This document shows positions 34,271 to 44,414 of a DNA stretch of 64,000 bases, one piece after another. The stretch comes from Halobaculum sp. XH14 (GTDB taxonomy: Archaea > Halobacteriota > Halobacteria > Halobacteriales > Haloferacaceae), in contig NZ_CP134949.1 in NCBI RefSeq assembly GCF_032116555.1, positions 1,550,001 to 1,614,000 of the forward strand, in the 5' to 3' direction. Numbering within the stretch: the stretch's first letter is position 1; each line of letters starts with the position of its first letter. Under the pieces are notes generated by a model. It was not told the origin of the DNA. It did not search any database and saw only the letters and a list, made by a program, of their open reading frames with translations. The position numbers and the translations under genes are program-made.

Positions 34271-35239
34271 TCACTCCGTCCAGTGTGCCTCGCCCGGCGT
34301 CGTCTCGAAGACGGCACGCCCGAGCAGGTCGACCGCCTTCTCCAGCCCCTCCCGCGAGGAGGTCAGCGAGTCCTCGTGTTCGATCGAGAGCGCGCCGTCG
34401 TAGCCGACCATCCGGAGCGTGGAGACGACGTCCTTCCAGTGTTCTTCCCCGTGGCCGTAGCCGACCGAGCGGAAGATCCAGGAGCGGTCCGCCTCCGCCA
34501 GGTAGTCCGTCGTGTCGAGGACGCCCTTCTCGCGAGCGTTCTCCTCGTACACGCGCGTGTCCTTCGCGTGAACGTGGTGGATCGCGTCCCGCTCGCCGAG
34601 CAGCCGGATGGCGGCGGTGACGTCGATGCCCTGCCAGTAGAGGTGTGAGGGGTCGAAGTTCGTGCCGATCCGGTCGGAGGTACGCTCGCGCAGTTTCAGC
34701 ATCCCGTGAGGCTCGTAGACGAGCATGTTCGGGTGCATCTCGATGCCGACGTCGACGCCGTGCGCCTCGGCGTGTGCGCCGACCTCGGACCAGTACTCCT
34801 CGGCCACCTCCCACTGGTACGCCAGCGCGTCGGCGTGCTCGGTCGGCCACGGGGCAGTGATCCAGTTGGGAACCTCGTCGTTCGGCCCGCCCGCCGGCAG
34901 TCCGGAGAAACAGGTGACCGTGCCCACGTCGAGTTCGGCGGCGAGTTCGATCGCCTCGCGCAGTTCCCGGTCGGCCTCGCTCGCCGTCTCCCCGTCCGGG
35001 TGGAGCGGGTTGTTGTGGGTCGCGAGGGCGCTCACGCGGAGGTCGTGGTCGGCCAGGTCCGAACGAAGCGACTCCCTGGCCTCCCTGCTCTCGAGCAGTC
35101 TCTCGCGGTCGGCGTGTCCCTGTCCCGGGTGTCCACCGACGCCGAGTTCGACCGCGTCGACGCCGAGCCCCGACAGGTATTCGAACGCGTCAGGTCTCGA
35201 CTCGGTCCCGAGTGGAACCGTCAACACTCCGATGTCCAT
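34271..35239 (-). CDS. Sugar phosphate isomerase/epimerase (TIM barrel)
   Basis: A 322-residue xylose-isomerase-like TIM barrel of the AP-endonuclease 2 family. Metal-binding acidic and histidine residues appear along the strands: CFSG, IEMHPNML, NFDPSHL, HVHAKD and LSIEHED. It interconverts keto and aldo sugars or epimerises inositol intermediates. Start 35239 (MDIGVLTVPLG) is the family start. A TATA-like GTTTATTC lies about 27 nt upstream. Confidence 0.85.
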   Translation of the reverse strand: MDIGVLTVPLGTESRPDAFEYLSGLGVDAVELGVGGHPGQGHADRERLLESREARESLRSDLADHDLRVSALATHNNPLHPDGETASEADRELREAIELAAELDVGTVTCFSGLPAGGPNDEVPNWITAPWPTEHADALAYQWEVAEEYWSEVGAHAEAHGVDVGIEMHPNMLVYEPHGMLKLRERTSDRIGTNFDPSHLYWQGIDVTAAIRLLGERDAIHHVHAKDTRVYEENAREKGVLDTTDYLAEADRSWIFRSVGYGHGEEHWKDVVSTLRMVGYDGALSIEHEDSLTSSREGLEKAVDLLGRAVFETTPGEAHWTE

Positions 35240-35355
35240 GGTCGTGATTGTACTACGGTCCGAATAAACGCTCGGGCGGGGGCAGGAACGACGAGCAGCG
35301 CGGAACGAACTGAAAACGGGGTCGGGACCGACCGCCGGTGGGGCCGGGGCGGAAC

Positions 35356-36471
35356 CTAGTCGACCTGTGCGGCCTCGACTGGCTCCCGCGCAGCCGGCAC
35401 GTCCTCGCTGTGGAGTTGCACGGCCTGACCGGTCTCGCTCGAACGGTAGATCGCGTCGATGATGCGCTGGACGACGAGCGCCTGCTGGACCGTGTTGCGC
35501 TCGGGTGGTTCCCCGGCTTCGACCGCCCTGATGAACGCGGCCTGCTCGGCCTGGTGGGTGTCGACCTCCCGGGTGGAGACCTCCGTGTTCGTGAGGTGGT
35601 GGCTGCCGCCCGTCCCCGACTCGTAGAGGGTGAGTTCCCCGGTCTCCCGGTCGAGGTGTGCGCCGCCCTCCGTGCCGCGCACGTAGAAGTCGTTCGACGG
35701 CGGCCGGTTCGTCGCCCACGCGGCTTCGAGGCTGAGCGTCTCGTCATCGGTGCCGCGGACGAACGCGGAGACGGAGTCGTCGACGTCGAACCCGTCGGGG
35801 CCGTCGTCCTCGCCCCACATGTCGACGTAGGCGTACTCCTCCCGGTTCCCGAACTCCGACCGCGTCGTGCCCGTGACCTCCTCGACGTCCGGGAAATCGA
35901 GGAAGTGCATCGCCAGGTCGATGGCGTGGACACCGACGTCGATGAGCGCGCCCCCGCCCGAGGCCCCCTTCGACGTGAACCACGACCCTCGACCCGGGAT
36001 CCCGCGCCGTCGGACGAAGTTCGCCTCGACGTGGCGGACGTCGCCGAACCGTCCCTCCTCCCGGTAGTGTGTGAGTACCTCGGCCGCGGCGGCAAAGCGG
36101 TTGTTGAACCCGACCATGCAGAACCCCTCGGCGGTCTCGGCCGCGGCGGCGATGGCCTCGGCCGAGTCGAGCGTGTGCGCGAGCGGCTTCTCGAGCAGGA
36201 CGTCCAGCCCCGCTTCGAGCGCAGAGACGGCGTACTGCTCGTGGAACCGGTTCGGCGTCGTCACGAGAACGGCGTCGACCCCGTCGTACAGGTCCGACTC
36301 GTCCGCGAACGTCTCGGCCGCGAACCGTTCGGCGAACTCAGCTCTCGCGCCGGCGTCGACGTCCATCCCGCCGACGAGCGTCGCGTCCCCCTCGGTCAGG
36401 CGTTCGGCGTGATACGTTCCGATCCCCCCGAGTCCGATAATGCCGATCCTGACGCTGCGGTCCCGAGTCAT
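35356..36471 (-). CDS. Gfo/Idh/MocA oxidoreductase 2
   Basis: A 371-residue paralogue of the gene at 33098. Rossmann GIIGLGGIGTYHAERL (9-24), LEKPLAHT (about 94-101) and a catalytic-domain GGGALIDVGVHAIDLAMHF. The two paralogues have the same length but are well diverged, so they likely act on different substrates in one sugar pathway. It has its own TATA-like GATTTATGG about 30 nt upstream on the minus strand. Confidence 0.88.
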   Translation of the reverse strand: MTRDRSVRIGIIGLGGIGTYHAERLTEGDATLVGGMDVDAGARAEFAERFAAETFADESDLYDGVDAVLVTTPNRFHEQYAVSALEAGLDVLLEKPLAHTLDSAEAIAAAAETAEGFCMVGFNNRFAAAAEVLTHYREEGRFGDVRHVEANFVRRRGIPGRGSWFTSKGASGGGALIDVGVHAIDLAMHFLDFPDVEEVTGTTRSEFGNREEYAYVDMWGEDDGPDGFDVDDSVSAFVRGTDDETLSLEAAWATNRPPSNDFYVRGTEGGAHLDRETGELTLYESGTGGSHHLTNTEVSTREVDTHQAEQAAFIRAVEAGEPPERNTVQQALVVQRIIDAIYRSSETGQAVQLHSEDVPAAREPVEAAQVD

Positions 36472-36545
36472 AGGACCGTCCTACCTGTTCCGTTTCCATA
36501 AATCCGCCGGATGGTCGGGCGCGGCGTCCGTTGGTTGGGGATTTG

Positions 36546-37514
36546 TTACGGCTTGGGGTATCGGGGGCGCTTCTGTGACGCGATTTCGGACCGCTGTTCC
36601 TCGGAGAGTGAGACGTCCAGCGCGCCGAGGTCGTCACGCAACTGCGTACTGGATTTCGGCCCGATGATGGGTGCCGTGACGACGTCGCGGTCGAGCAGCC
36701 ACGCGAGCGCGACCTGCGCGGGCGTGGCATCCTCCTCGGCCGCCACCGACCGGATCGCGTCGAGGACCGCCCAGTTCTCGTCCGTGAAGTAGGACCGCAC
36801 CGACTCGGAGGCCGCGCCGCGCGTTCCCTCCGCGGGGCCGCTGTCCCGTTCGTACTTGCCGGTCAGGAACCCGCCGGCGAGCGGTGACCACGGGATGACG
36901 CCGAGCCCCTCTCCCTCGGCGACGCGGAGCATGTTCTCCTCCTCGTGGCGGGCGACCGCCGAGTACTCCGGCTGGATGCAGACGAACCGGCCGTAGTCCT
37001 CGACGTCGCTGGCGTAGAGCGCCTTCGTCAGCCGGTAGGCAGTCATTGTCGAGGCGCCGACGTAGCGGACGTGGCCGGATTCGATCAGGTGGTCGAGCGC
37101 GTCCAGCGTCTCCTCGATGGGGGTCGTCTCGTCCCACCGGTGGAGCTGGTAAAGGTCGACGTACTCCACGCCGAGCCGGTCCAGGCTCGCCTCGCACTGG
37201 TCGATGACGTGCTTCCGCGAGAGTCCGCCGCCGTTCGGTCCCTCGCGCATGTCGCCGTACACCTTCGTCGCCAGGACGAGTTCGTCCCGGTTCGTCGAGT
37301 CGATCGCCTCGCCGACGATCTCCTCGCTCTCGCCGGTCGAGTAGACGTTCGCGGTGTCGAGGAAGTTGATGCCCGCGTCCAGCGCCTCGTGGATGAGGTC
37401 CACGCTGGCCGCGCGGTCGTTCATCATCCACGGCTGCTCGGAGCCGAAGTTCATGCAGCCGAGACAGAGCCGGGAGACCTCCAGCCCAGTCCGGCCGAGC
37501 GTGGTGTATCGCAT
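36546..37514 (-). CDS. Aldo/keto reductase
   Basis: A 322-residue AKR of the Yhd/YajO-like branch. The catalytic residues are Asp50 and Tyr55 (LDTANVYSTG), Lys in LATKVYG and His in YQLHRWD. It reduces or oxidises sugar aldehydes with NADPH. Start at ATG 37514 (MRYTTLGRTGLEVS). It is the upstream-most gene of the minus-strand sugar group, with its own TATA-like GCTTATGC. An in-frame start further upstream is not conserved. Confidence 0.9.
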   Translation of the reverse strand: MRYTTLGRTGLEVSRLCLGCMNFGSEQPWMMNDRAASVDLIHEALDAGINFLDTANVYSTGESEEIVGEAIDSTNRDELVLATKVYGDMREGPNGGGLSRKHVIDQCEASLDRLGVEYVDLYQLHRWDETTPIEETLDALDHLIESGHVRYVGASTMTAYRLTKALYASDVEDYGRFVCIQPEYSAVARHEEENMLRVAEGEGLGVIPWSPLAGGFLTGKYERDSGPAEGTRGAASESVRSYFTDENWAVLDAIRSVAAEEDATPAQVALAWLLDRDVVTAPIIGPKSSTQLRDDLGALDVSLSEEQRSEIASQKRPRYPKP

Positions 37515-37724
37515 CTCGGTCGTGCTCGCAATTCTTGCCAGCCCACGCATAAGCGTGCGGGAACTGGTTTCGCGGTCACCCAGTCGGCGGCACGGACCGA
37601 TAAGGGTGGCTGCAAGACCGACCGTGGTCGGGGTGGATTCACGATTGCTCCCGGTCAGGGTAGCTCGAAACCGTCCGAGGGCGCGTGAGCCGTTCACACG
37701 TCGACGCGGCCGGCAAAGACAATC

Positions 37725-37731
37725 CTTAAAC
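37725..37731 (+). promoter_or_regulatory. TATA box of the L11 gene
   Basis: CTTAAAC lies about 27 nt before the L11 ATG, giving a leaderless or near-leaderless transcript. Confidence 0.5.
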
Positions 37732-37754
37732 GCCGCGCGGAAGATTCTCGGGAC

Positions 37755-38246
37755 ATGGCTGGAACCATCGAAGTGCTCGTCCCCGGTGGCGAGGCCAACC
37801 CGGGTCCGCCCCTCGGACCCGAGCTTGGCCCGACTCCGGTGGACGTGCAGGCGGTCGTCGGCGACATCAACGACCGGACCGCCGCGTTCGACGGCATGGA
37901 AGTGCCCGTCACCGTGGAGTACGACGACGACGGGTCGTTCACCATCGACGTCGGCGTCCCGCCGACGTCCGAACTGATCAAGGACGAGGCCGGCTTCGAG
38001 ACCGGCTCGGGCGAACCCCACGAGAACTTCGTCGCCGACCTCTCGGTCGAGCAGCTGAAGAAGGTCGCCGAACAGAAGCAGTCCGACCTGCTCGCCTACG
38101 ACGTGAAGAACGCGGCCAAGGAGGTCGCCGGCACCTGCGTCACGCTCGGCGTCACCATCGAGGGCGAGGACGCGCGCACCTTCAAGGAGCGCGTCGACTC
38201 GGGCGAGTACGACGACGTGCTCGGCGCCGAAGAGGCGGCGGCCTGA
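37755..38246 (+). CDS. rpl11: 50S ribosomal protein L11
   Basis: A 163-residue stalk-base protein. It binds the GTPase centre of 23S rRNA. N-terminal PGPPLGPELG and the C-terminal rRNA-binding domain (LLAYDVKNAAKEVAGTC, residues about 114-130) are typical. It has its own promoter and a 206-bp gap before L1, so L11 is transcribed separately from the L1-L10-L12 operon. Confidence 0.97.
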   Translation: MAGTIEVLVPGGEANPGPPLGPELGPTPVDVQAVVGDINDRTAAFDGMEVPVTVEYDDDGSFTIDVGVPPTSELIKDEAGFETGSGEPHENFVADLSVEQLKKVAEQKQSDLLAYDVKNAAKEVAGTCVTLGVTIEGEDARTFKERVDSGEYDDVLGAEEAAA

Positions 38247-38357
38247 TTTCGGACGACGTTCGACCACCTCCTTCACGTTCTCGACCCGGTAGCGGACGCG
38301 CCGTTCGCCGAGGGACTTCCCGTGAGGGTGGCACGCACGCGGTCGGCGCTTCGGAGG

Positions 38358-38364
38358 CCTTAAG
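38358..38364 (+). promoter_or_regulatory. TATA box of the L1-L10-L12 operon
   Basis: CCTTAAG precedes the L1 leader; a start about 27 nt on would fall at 38388, the first base of the leader hairpin. Confidence 0.45.
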
Positions 38365-38387
38365 TGTCGCTTGGCCGTCCTTCACGG

Positions 38388-38411
38388 TGAGACAGGCCTA
38401 CGCCTGTTTCA
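38388..38411 (+). promoter_or_regulatory. L1 mRNA leader hairpin (probable autoregulatory site)
   Basis: TGAGACAGGC-CTAC-GCCTGTTTCA forms a 10-bp hairpin with one G-U pair in the 5' leader of the L1-L10-L12 mRNA. Haloarchaeal and methanogen L1 operons are known to carry a leader structure that mimics the 23S rRNA L1 site and lets L1 repress its own translation. A strong Shine-Dalgarno, GGAGGTGA (38442-38449), follows. Binding itself is inferred. Confidence 0.6.
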
Positions 38412-38452
38412 CTGACCCGTAGGAGCATTCCTGCGTACTACGGAGGTGAAAG

Positions 38453-39090
38453 ATGGCAGATTCAATCGAGGACGCAGTATCCCAAGCGCTGGAGGACGCC
38501 CCACCTCGCAACTTCCGCGAGACCGTGGATTTGGCGATCAATCTCCGCGACTTGGATCTCAACGACCCGTCGAATCGAGTCGACGACGAGGTTGTCCTAC
38601 CGAGCGGTACCGGCCAGGACACCAGAATCGTCGTCATCGCGGAGGGCGAGACCGCCCTCCGCGCGGAAGACGTCGCGGACGACGTACTGTCCGGGGACGA
38701 CCTGCAGGACCTCGCAGGCGAGGAGAACGAGGCCAAGGATCTCGCCGATGAAACGGACTTCTTCATCGCCGAGGCCGACATGATGCAGGACGTCGCGTCC
38801 AACCTCGGGCGCATTCTGGGGCCGCGCGGCAAGATGCCGACGCCGCTCCAGCCCGACGACGACGTCGTCGAAACCGTCAACCGCATGAAAAACACCGTCC
38901 AGCTCCGCTCGCGCGACCGGCGCACGTTCCACACGCGCGTCGGCGCACAGGACATGTCCGCCGAGGACATCGCCAGCAACGTCGACGTCATCATCCGTCG
39001 GCTGGAGGCGGACCTCGAGAAGGGGCCGCTCAACCTGGACGGCGTCTACGTCAAGACGACGATGGGCCCGTCCGTGGAGGTGCCCGTCTG

Positions 39091-39091
<1 letters not shown>
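38453..39091 (+). CDS. rpl1: 50S ribosomal protein L1
   Basis: A 212-residue L1 protein of the ribosomal exit-side stalk, also a translational repressor of its own operon. It has [23 protein letters not shown] and the N-terminal helix [15 protein letters not shown]. The strong SD GGAGGTGA suits a leadered mRNA. It overlaps L10 by one base. Confidence 0.97.
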
Positions 39092-40134
<1,043 letters not shown>

Positions 40135-40158
40135 CGACGACGACGGAGATTCACAACA

Positions 40159-40497
40159 ATGGAATACGTTTACGCTGCACTCATCCTGAACGAGACGGAC
40201 GAAGAGATCAACGAGGACAACGTCACGGCGGTGCTCGAGGCCGCCGGCGTCGACGTCGAGGAGTCCCGCGTCAAGGCGCTCGTCGCCGCGCTGGAGGACG
40301 TCGACATCGAGGAGGCCATCGAGACGGCCGCCGCCGCGCCCGCAGCGGGTGCCGCGGGCGGCGCCGCCGGTGGCGCCGAGGAGGCCGACGAGGACGAGGA
40401 AGAGGAGGCCGAGGAGGCCGACGCCGAGGAGGAGGAAGCCGGCGACGACGACGACGAGGAAGCCTCGGGCGAGGGCCTGGGCGAGCTGTTCGGCTGA
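40159..40497 (+). CDS. rpl12: 50S ribosomal protein L12 (P1-type)
   Basis: A 112-residue acidic stalk protein that recruits translation factors. N-terminal dimerisation domain (1-55, [19 protein letters not shown]), an Ala/Gly hinge, a Glu/Asp-rich tail and a final GEGLGELFG. Last gene of the operon. Its last codons are repeated 35 bp downstream (see the direct repeat entry). Confidence 0.97.
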   Translation: MEYVYAALILNETDEEINEDNVTAVLEAAGVDVEESRVKALVAALEDVDIEEAIETAAAAPAAGAAGGAAGGAEEADEDEEEEAEEADAEEEEAGDDDDEEASGEGLGELFG

Positions 40498-40540
40498 AGC
40501 GGCACCCGGTCGCCGCTGAAGTGTTCGGCTGAAGCGGCAC
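40487..40540 (+). repeat. 19-bp direct repeat over the L12 stop codon
   Basis: TGTTCGGCTGAAGCGGCAC occurs at 40487-40505, covering the last L12 codons and stop, and again at 40522-40540 in the spacer. The second copy is non-coding. It looks like a small local duplication. Confidence 0.7.
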
Positions 40541-40631
40541 TCGACACCCGAAAACCGATTTTCTTCGCGTTCGACGACCACCAGCGGCGAGGCCGAACGC
40601 TTATATCCGAAAGCGGGACCACTCCGCCGCG

Positions 40632-41855
40632 ATGGTTCCCGCCCTCCCCCCGGCGACGCTGCTGCCGCTCGCGTACACCCTCGCCGGCTGCGGGCTCGGC
40701 ACGGTGAGCGGCCTGCTCCCGGGTCTGCACGCGAACAACTTCGCGCTGTTGCTGGCAGCGACGGCTCCGGCGCTCGACGCGCCGCCGCTCGCGCTCGGCT
40801 GTGCGATGCTCTCGGCGGGGCTCGTTCACACGTTCCTCGACGTGGTGCCGGCGCTCGCACTCGGCGTTCCCGACGCCGCGATGGCCGCCAGCGCGTTACC
40901 GGGACATCGCCTCGTGATCGAGGGGCGGGGACGCGAGGCGCTCCGACTGTCCGTGGTCGGCAGCGGGAGCGCAGTCCTGCTGGCCGTCCCAGTGGCAGTG
41001 CCGCTCACCGCCGCGATGGAGGTCGCGTACCCGACGCTTCGCGGCTGGCTGCCGGTGCTCCTCGTCGGCGTCCTGATCGCGCTCCTCCTGACGGAACCGT
41101 CGTGGATGGCACGCGGCGCGGCCGCCGTCGCCGTCGCGCTTGCGACTGGCCTCGGCACCGTCACACTGGAGATGACACCGTCCGGACCGCTTCCGGCCGG
41201 CGGGGTGCTCGCGCCGCTGTTCGCCGGGCTGTTCGGGGCACCGATCCTCCTCGACGCGCTAGACGGCGGAGGAATCCCGCCACAGGCCGACGCCAGAATC
41301 GCGCTGGAGCGACGTGCGACCGGCGTCGCCGCCGTCGCCGGCACCGGCGCGGGTGCGGCGGTCGGCTACCTGCCGGGCGTCTCCGCTGGCGTCGCGTCGA
41401 CGCTCGCGCTGCCGTTCGCCGGCGGCGACGACCCTGCGAGGGAGTACCTCGTCGCCACGAGCGGCGCGAACACCGCGACCGCCGTCTTCGCGCTGTTCGC
41501 GTTCACGGCGCTCGGGACGCCGCGGTCGGGCGTCCTCGTGGCGATGTCGGACGTCGGCGTTCCGGCCAGGCTCCCGCCGCTGCTGGTGTCGGTCGCCGTC
41601 GCGGCAGCCGTCGGCGTGGCGGGAGTGCTCGTCCTCGGCGACGCGGCGCTGCGAGCGGTCGGCCGCCTGAACCAGCGGGCACTCGTCGGCTGCGTGCTGG
41701 TCGGCCTCGTACTCCTCTCCTGGGGGTTTGCCGGCGGAACCGGAATCGTCACCTTCGCGTCCGCGACGGTCGTCGGCTTCGTGCCGTCGAGACTCGGGTG
41801 TAAGCGAGTCCACCTGATGGCAGTGCTCGTCGGGCCGCTCGCGCTGGGATCCTGA
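40632..41855 (+). CDS. TctA-like membrane permease (tripartite tricarboxylate type)
   Basis: A 407-residue protein with about 10-11 transmembrane helices. GLLPGLHANNFALLLAA (about 27-43) and GYLPGVSAGVASTLALP (about 244-260) are the paired G-x-x-PG repeats of the DUF112/TctA fold. TctA normally works with TctB and a binding protein TctC; neither is near, so this may be a stand-alone haloarchaeal member. A 134-bp gap with a TATA-like TTATATCC separates it from L12. Confidence 0.78.
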   Translation: MVPALPPATLLPLAYTLAGCGLGTVSGLLPGLHANNFALLLAATAPALDAPPLALGCAMLSAGLVHTFLDVVPALALGVPDAAMAASALPGHRLVIEGRGREALRLSVVGSGSAVLLAVPVAVPLTAAMEVAYPTLRGWLPVLLVGVLIALLLTEPSWMARGAAAVAVALATGLGTVTLEMTPSGPLPAGGVLAPLFAGLFGAPILLDALDGGGIPPQADARIALERRATGVAAVAGTGAGAAVGYLPGVSAGVASTLALPFAGGDDPAREYLVATSGANTATAVFALFAFTALGTPRSGVLVAMSDVGVPARLPPLLVSVAVAAAVGVAGVLVLGDAALRAVGRLNQRALVGCVLVGLVLLSWGFAGGTGIVTFASATVVGFVPSRLGCKRVHLMAVLVGPLALGS

Positions 41856-41911
41856 TCACCGGAGGGCGGTGAAAGACAACCGTTAAAAGCCGCGCGCCGG
41901 TCCGTGTAGGT

Positions 41912-42091
41912 ATGAGCGAGGCAGAGCAGGCGTCCGAACGACGCTGCGTCTCCTGTGGCGTCAACGTCGCGGGCATGAGCGCGGCGGCGTTCAAGTGCCC
42001 GGACTGTGGCACCCGCATCTTCCGCTGTGCGAAGTGCCGGAAGCAGAGCAACCTCTACGAGTGTCCCGACTGCGGCTTCCGGGGGCCCTGA
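41912..42091 (+). CDS. HVO_2753-type four-knuckle zinc-finger protein
   Basis: A 59-residue protein with four CxxC-type knuckles: CVSCG, CPDCG, CAKC and CPDCG, and a closing FRGP. This is the pattern of the Haloferax HVO_2753 family, a small zinc protein reported to be needed for swarming and biofilm formation. The two zinc sites fold in one compact unit. One base separates its stop from aEF-1 beta, so the two are an operon. Confidence 0.93.
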   Translation: MSEAEQASERRCVSCGVNVAGMSAAAFKCPDCGTRIFRCAKCRKQSNLYECPDCGFRGP

Positions 42092-42092
42092 C

Positions 42093-42359
42093 ATGGGGAA
42101 GGTCGCGGCCAAGATGAAGGTCATGCCGGACAGCCCGGAACTCGACCTCGACGACCTGCAGGACAAACTCGAGGCGTCCCTCCCCGAGGGTGCCGAGATC
42201 CGGACGGTCGACCGCGAGGAGGTCGCGTTCGGGCTCGTGGCGATGCTCCCGATGGTCGTCGTCCCCGACGGCTCCGGCGGCACCGAGGCCGTCGAGGAGG
42301 CGTTCTCGCAGGTCGAGGGCATCGAGAGCGTGAAGGTCGAGGAAGTCGGTCGACTGTAA
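42093..42359 (+). CDS. ef1B: Elongation factor 1-beta (aEF-1B)
   Basis: An 88-residue nucleotide-exchange factor that recharges EF-1 alpha with GTP. The single alpha-beta domain has [16 protein letters not shown] and ends [15 protein letters not shown]. Start 42093 is the family start; in-frame codons upstream belong to the zinc-finger gene region. Second gene of the operon. Confidence 0.96.
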   Translation: MGKVAAKMKVMPDSPELDLDDLQDKLEASLPEGAEIRTVDREEVAFGLVAMLPMVVVPDGSGGTEAVEEAFSQVEGIESVKVEEVGRL

Positions 42360-42536
42360 CCGGAACGGCTTTTCCGATTTCGCAGGGGTTCGAGCGGCGC
42401 CGGCGGCGATTCGTCACCAGTGGGACGTTCACACCGTTACGATTCGAAACGAAACCGGCTGACCGCGTCCCGGTCGGTCCCGATTCCGTGGGAACGTTTA
42501 AGCCACGGGGGCGGCCAGTGTTCGCCAGACGTTATC

Positions 42537-42977
42537 ATGGGGCTGTACGAGCGCATCCTGGTTCCGACGGACGGCTCGGACGGCGTCGAACGCGCCATCC
42601 AGCACGCGGTCGATCTCGCCGTGGACCACGGCGCGACCCTCCACGCGCTCTACGTCGTCAACTCCGCGTCCTACGCAGGCATGCCGATGGAGTCCTCCTG
42701 GGAGGGGATCGACGACATGCTACGGGCCGACGCCGAGGACGCCGTCTCGATGGTGGAGGCGGTCGCCGACGACTTCGACGTGCCGGTCGAGACGGCGATC
42801 CTCGACGGGAGCCCCAGCAAGGAGATCGTCCGCTACGCCGAATCCGAGGGCTGTGACCTCGTCGTCATGGGGACCCACGGCCGCGGCGGCATCGATCGAC
42901 TGTTGCTCGGCAGCGTGGCCGAGAAGGTCGTCCGTAGCTCGTCGGTCCCCGTCCTGACGGTCCGGGTCGACGGCTGA
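42537..42977 (+). CDS. Universal stress protein, ATP-binding type
   Basis: A 146-residue UspA-fold protein. It starts MGLYERILVPTDGSDG and has the ATP-binding pattern G-x2-G-x9-G-S in GTHGRGGIDRLLLGSVAEKV (about 115-134). Members bind ATP and act in stress tolerance. A TATA-like GTTTAAGCC lies about 35 nt upstream. It has its own promoter and is convergent with birA. Confidence 0.93.
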   Translation: MGLYERILVPTDGSDGVERAIQHAVDLAVDHGATLHALYVVNSASYAGMPMESSWEGIDDMLRADAEDAVSMVEAVADDFDVPVETAILDGSPSKEIVRYAESEGCDLVVMGTHGRGGIDRLLLGSVAEKVVRSSSVPVLTVRVDG

Positions 42978-42992
42978 GTCTCGGACCGGCCA

Positions 42993-43961
42993 TCAGCTTC
43001 CGGCCGGCCGGAGATGCTCGCAGTCGCCCGCCGTCACCCGGACCTCGCCGTCCTCCGTTTCGACGACGAGCGTGCCCGGGAAGGCGACGTCGACCGCTTC
43101 CCCCTCGATGACACCGCCGGGCGTCTCCACTCTCACGTGCCGTCCGAGCGTGACGGCGTGCTCCCGCCAGGCCGGCATGACGGCCGCCGGATCGGTCGTC
43201 AGCGCCTCGAACTCCTCGAGCACGCGCTGGACCAGGACTCGCCTGTCGACGTCGCTCCCGAGTTCCGTCGAGAGGCTCGTCGCGGCAGCGTCGGCAGGGA
43301 GCGCGTCGGGGTCGACGTTCGCGTTCAGGCCGATGCCGACGACGAGCCACGAGACGCGGTCCGCCTCGCCGCTCATCTCGGTCAGGATGCCACAGAGCTT
43401 CCTGCCGCCTCGCGCCTCCGGACCGGGAACCAGCACGTCGTTGGGCCACTTGATCCGGGCGTCGACGCCGGCCTCGCGGCAGGCTCTCGTGACGGCGACG
43501 GCGGCGGCGAGGGTGAACGCCGGCGCGTGTGCGGGCGGGACGTCCGGTCTGACCGCCAGCGAGAGCCAGACGCCGCCCGCGGGGGACCGCCACTCACGGT
43601 CGAGGCGTCCGCGGGACGCCGTCTGCTCCTCGGCCAGCACGACCACGTCGCCGTCGCCGGACGTCGCGAGCTCTCGGGCGCGGTCGTTCGTCGAGTCGAG
43701 TCGGTCGTGGAACTCGACGGCGTAGGGCGCGTCGAGCCCGAACGCGACGCCGGGCCCGTTGTACGGGGGAGCGCCGGTGACGGCGTAGCCGCCCTCCCCG
43801 CTCTCGACGTCGAACCCGGCCTCCCGGAGCGCCTCGATGTGCTTCCAGACGGCCGCACGGGAGACGTCGAGTTCGGTTGCGATCGCCGGCCCCTCGACCG
43901 GCCCGTCGGCCAGCGCGTCGAGGAGCACCCGACGCGTCGCCGGGAGTTCACCCCCCGTCAT
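42993..43961 (-). CDS. birA: Biotin--[acetyl-CoA-carboxylase] ligase with DNA-binding domain
   Basis: A 322-residue group II biotin protein ligase. An N-terminal winged HTH (about 1-60; TELDVSRAAVWKHIEAL) precedes the ligase core with SRGRLDREW and KWPNDVLV, and a C-terminal SH3-like domain. It biotinylates carboxylase carrier proteins and may repress biotin genes. Its ATG overlaps the stop of the upstream stress protein gene (ATGA), so the two share a transcript. Confidence 0.93.
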   Translation of the reverse strand: MTGGELPATRRVLLDALADGPVEGPAIATELDVSRAAVWKHIEALREAGFDVESGEGGYAVTGAPPYNGPGVAFGLDAPYAVEFHDRLDSTNDRARELATSGDGDVVVLAEEQTASRGRLDREWRSPAGGVWLSLAVRPDVPPAHAPAFTLAAAVAVTRACREAGVDARIKWPNDVLVPGPEARGGRKLCGILTEMSGEADRVSWLVVGIGLNANVDPDALPADAAATSLSTELGSDVDRRVLVQRVLEEFEALTTDPAAVMPAWREHAVTLGRHVRVETPGGVIEGEAVDVAFPGTLVVETEDGEVRVTAGDCEHLRPAGS

Positions 43962-44383
43962 CAGTCGTTCGCCGTCGCCCCCTTGCCGTCCACGGTGATG
44001 ACGGTCGCGTCGAGCTTCTCCCGGAGATACGACTCCACGTCCGGGTCGGAGAACAGTCGCTGGAGGGTCCGTCGCCACCGACTCGCCTGCTTGGCCCCGA
44101 TGACGACCATGTCGGCAGCCTCGGCGGCGACCTCGTCGAGGATCGTCTCCTCGACGAGGAACCCCTTCCGGACGACGTAGCGCGCCGAGGGAATCGACCC
44201 GAACTCCCGCTGGACTGCCCGCTTGAGGTCCGTCCACGTCACCTCGCTGCTGTTCTGGTACAGGTCGACGTGGAGGATGGTGAGCGTGGCGTCACGCTCC
44301 TCGGCGATGCGAATCGCCTCCGTGAGCGTGGCTTTCGAGTGCTTCGAGAGCGGGTACCGGACCGGAACGACCACCAGCGTCAT
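43961..44383 (-). CDS. Universal stress protein-like, lacking the ATP motif
   Basis: A 140-residue UspA-like protein with the first beta strand (MTLVVVPVRYPLSKHS) and a HVDLYQNSSEVTW segment. The GxxGx9GS ATP-binding motif is absent; the region reads GAKQASRWRRTLQRLFSD, so it is probably a non-ATP Usp. Its gene overlaps birA by four bases on the same strand. Its job is unknown. Confidence 0.85.
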   Translation of the reverse strand: MTLVVVPVRYPLSKHSKATLTEAIRIAEERDATLTILHVDLYQNSSEVTWTDLKRAVQREFGSIPSARYVVRKGFLVEETILDEVAAEAADMVVIGAKQASRWRRTLQRLFSDPDVESYLREKLDATVITVDGKGATAND

Positions 44384-44414
44384 TGAGTCTACTGAGTGAC
44401 CGAACGACTAAACG

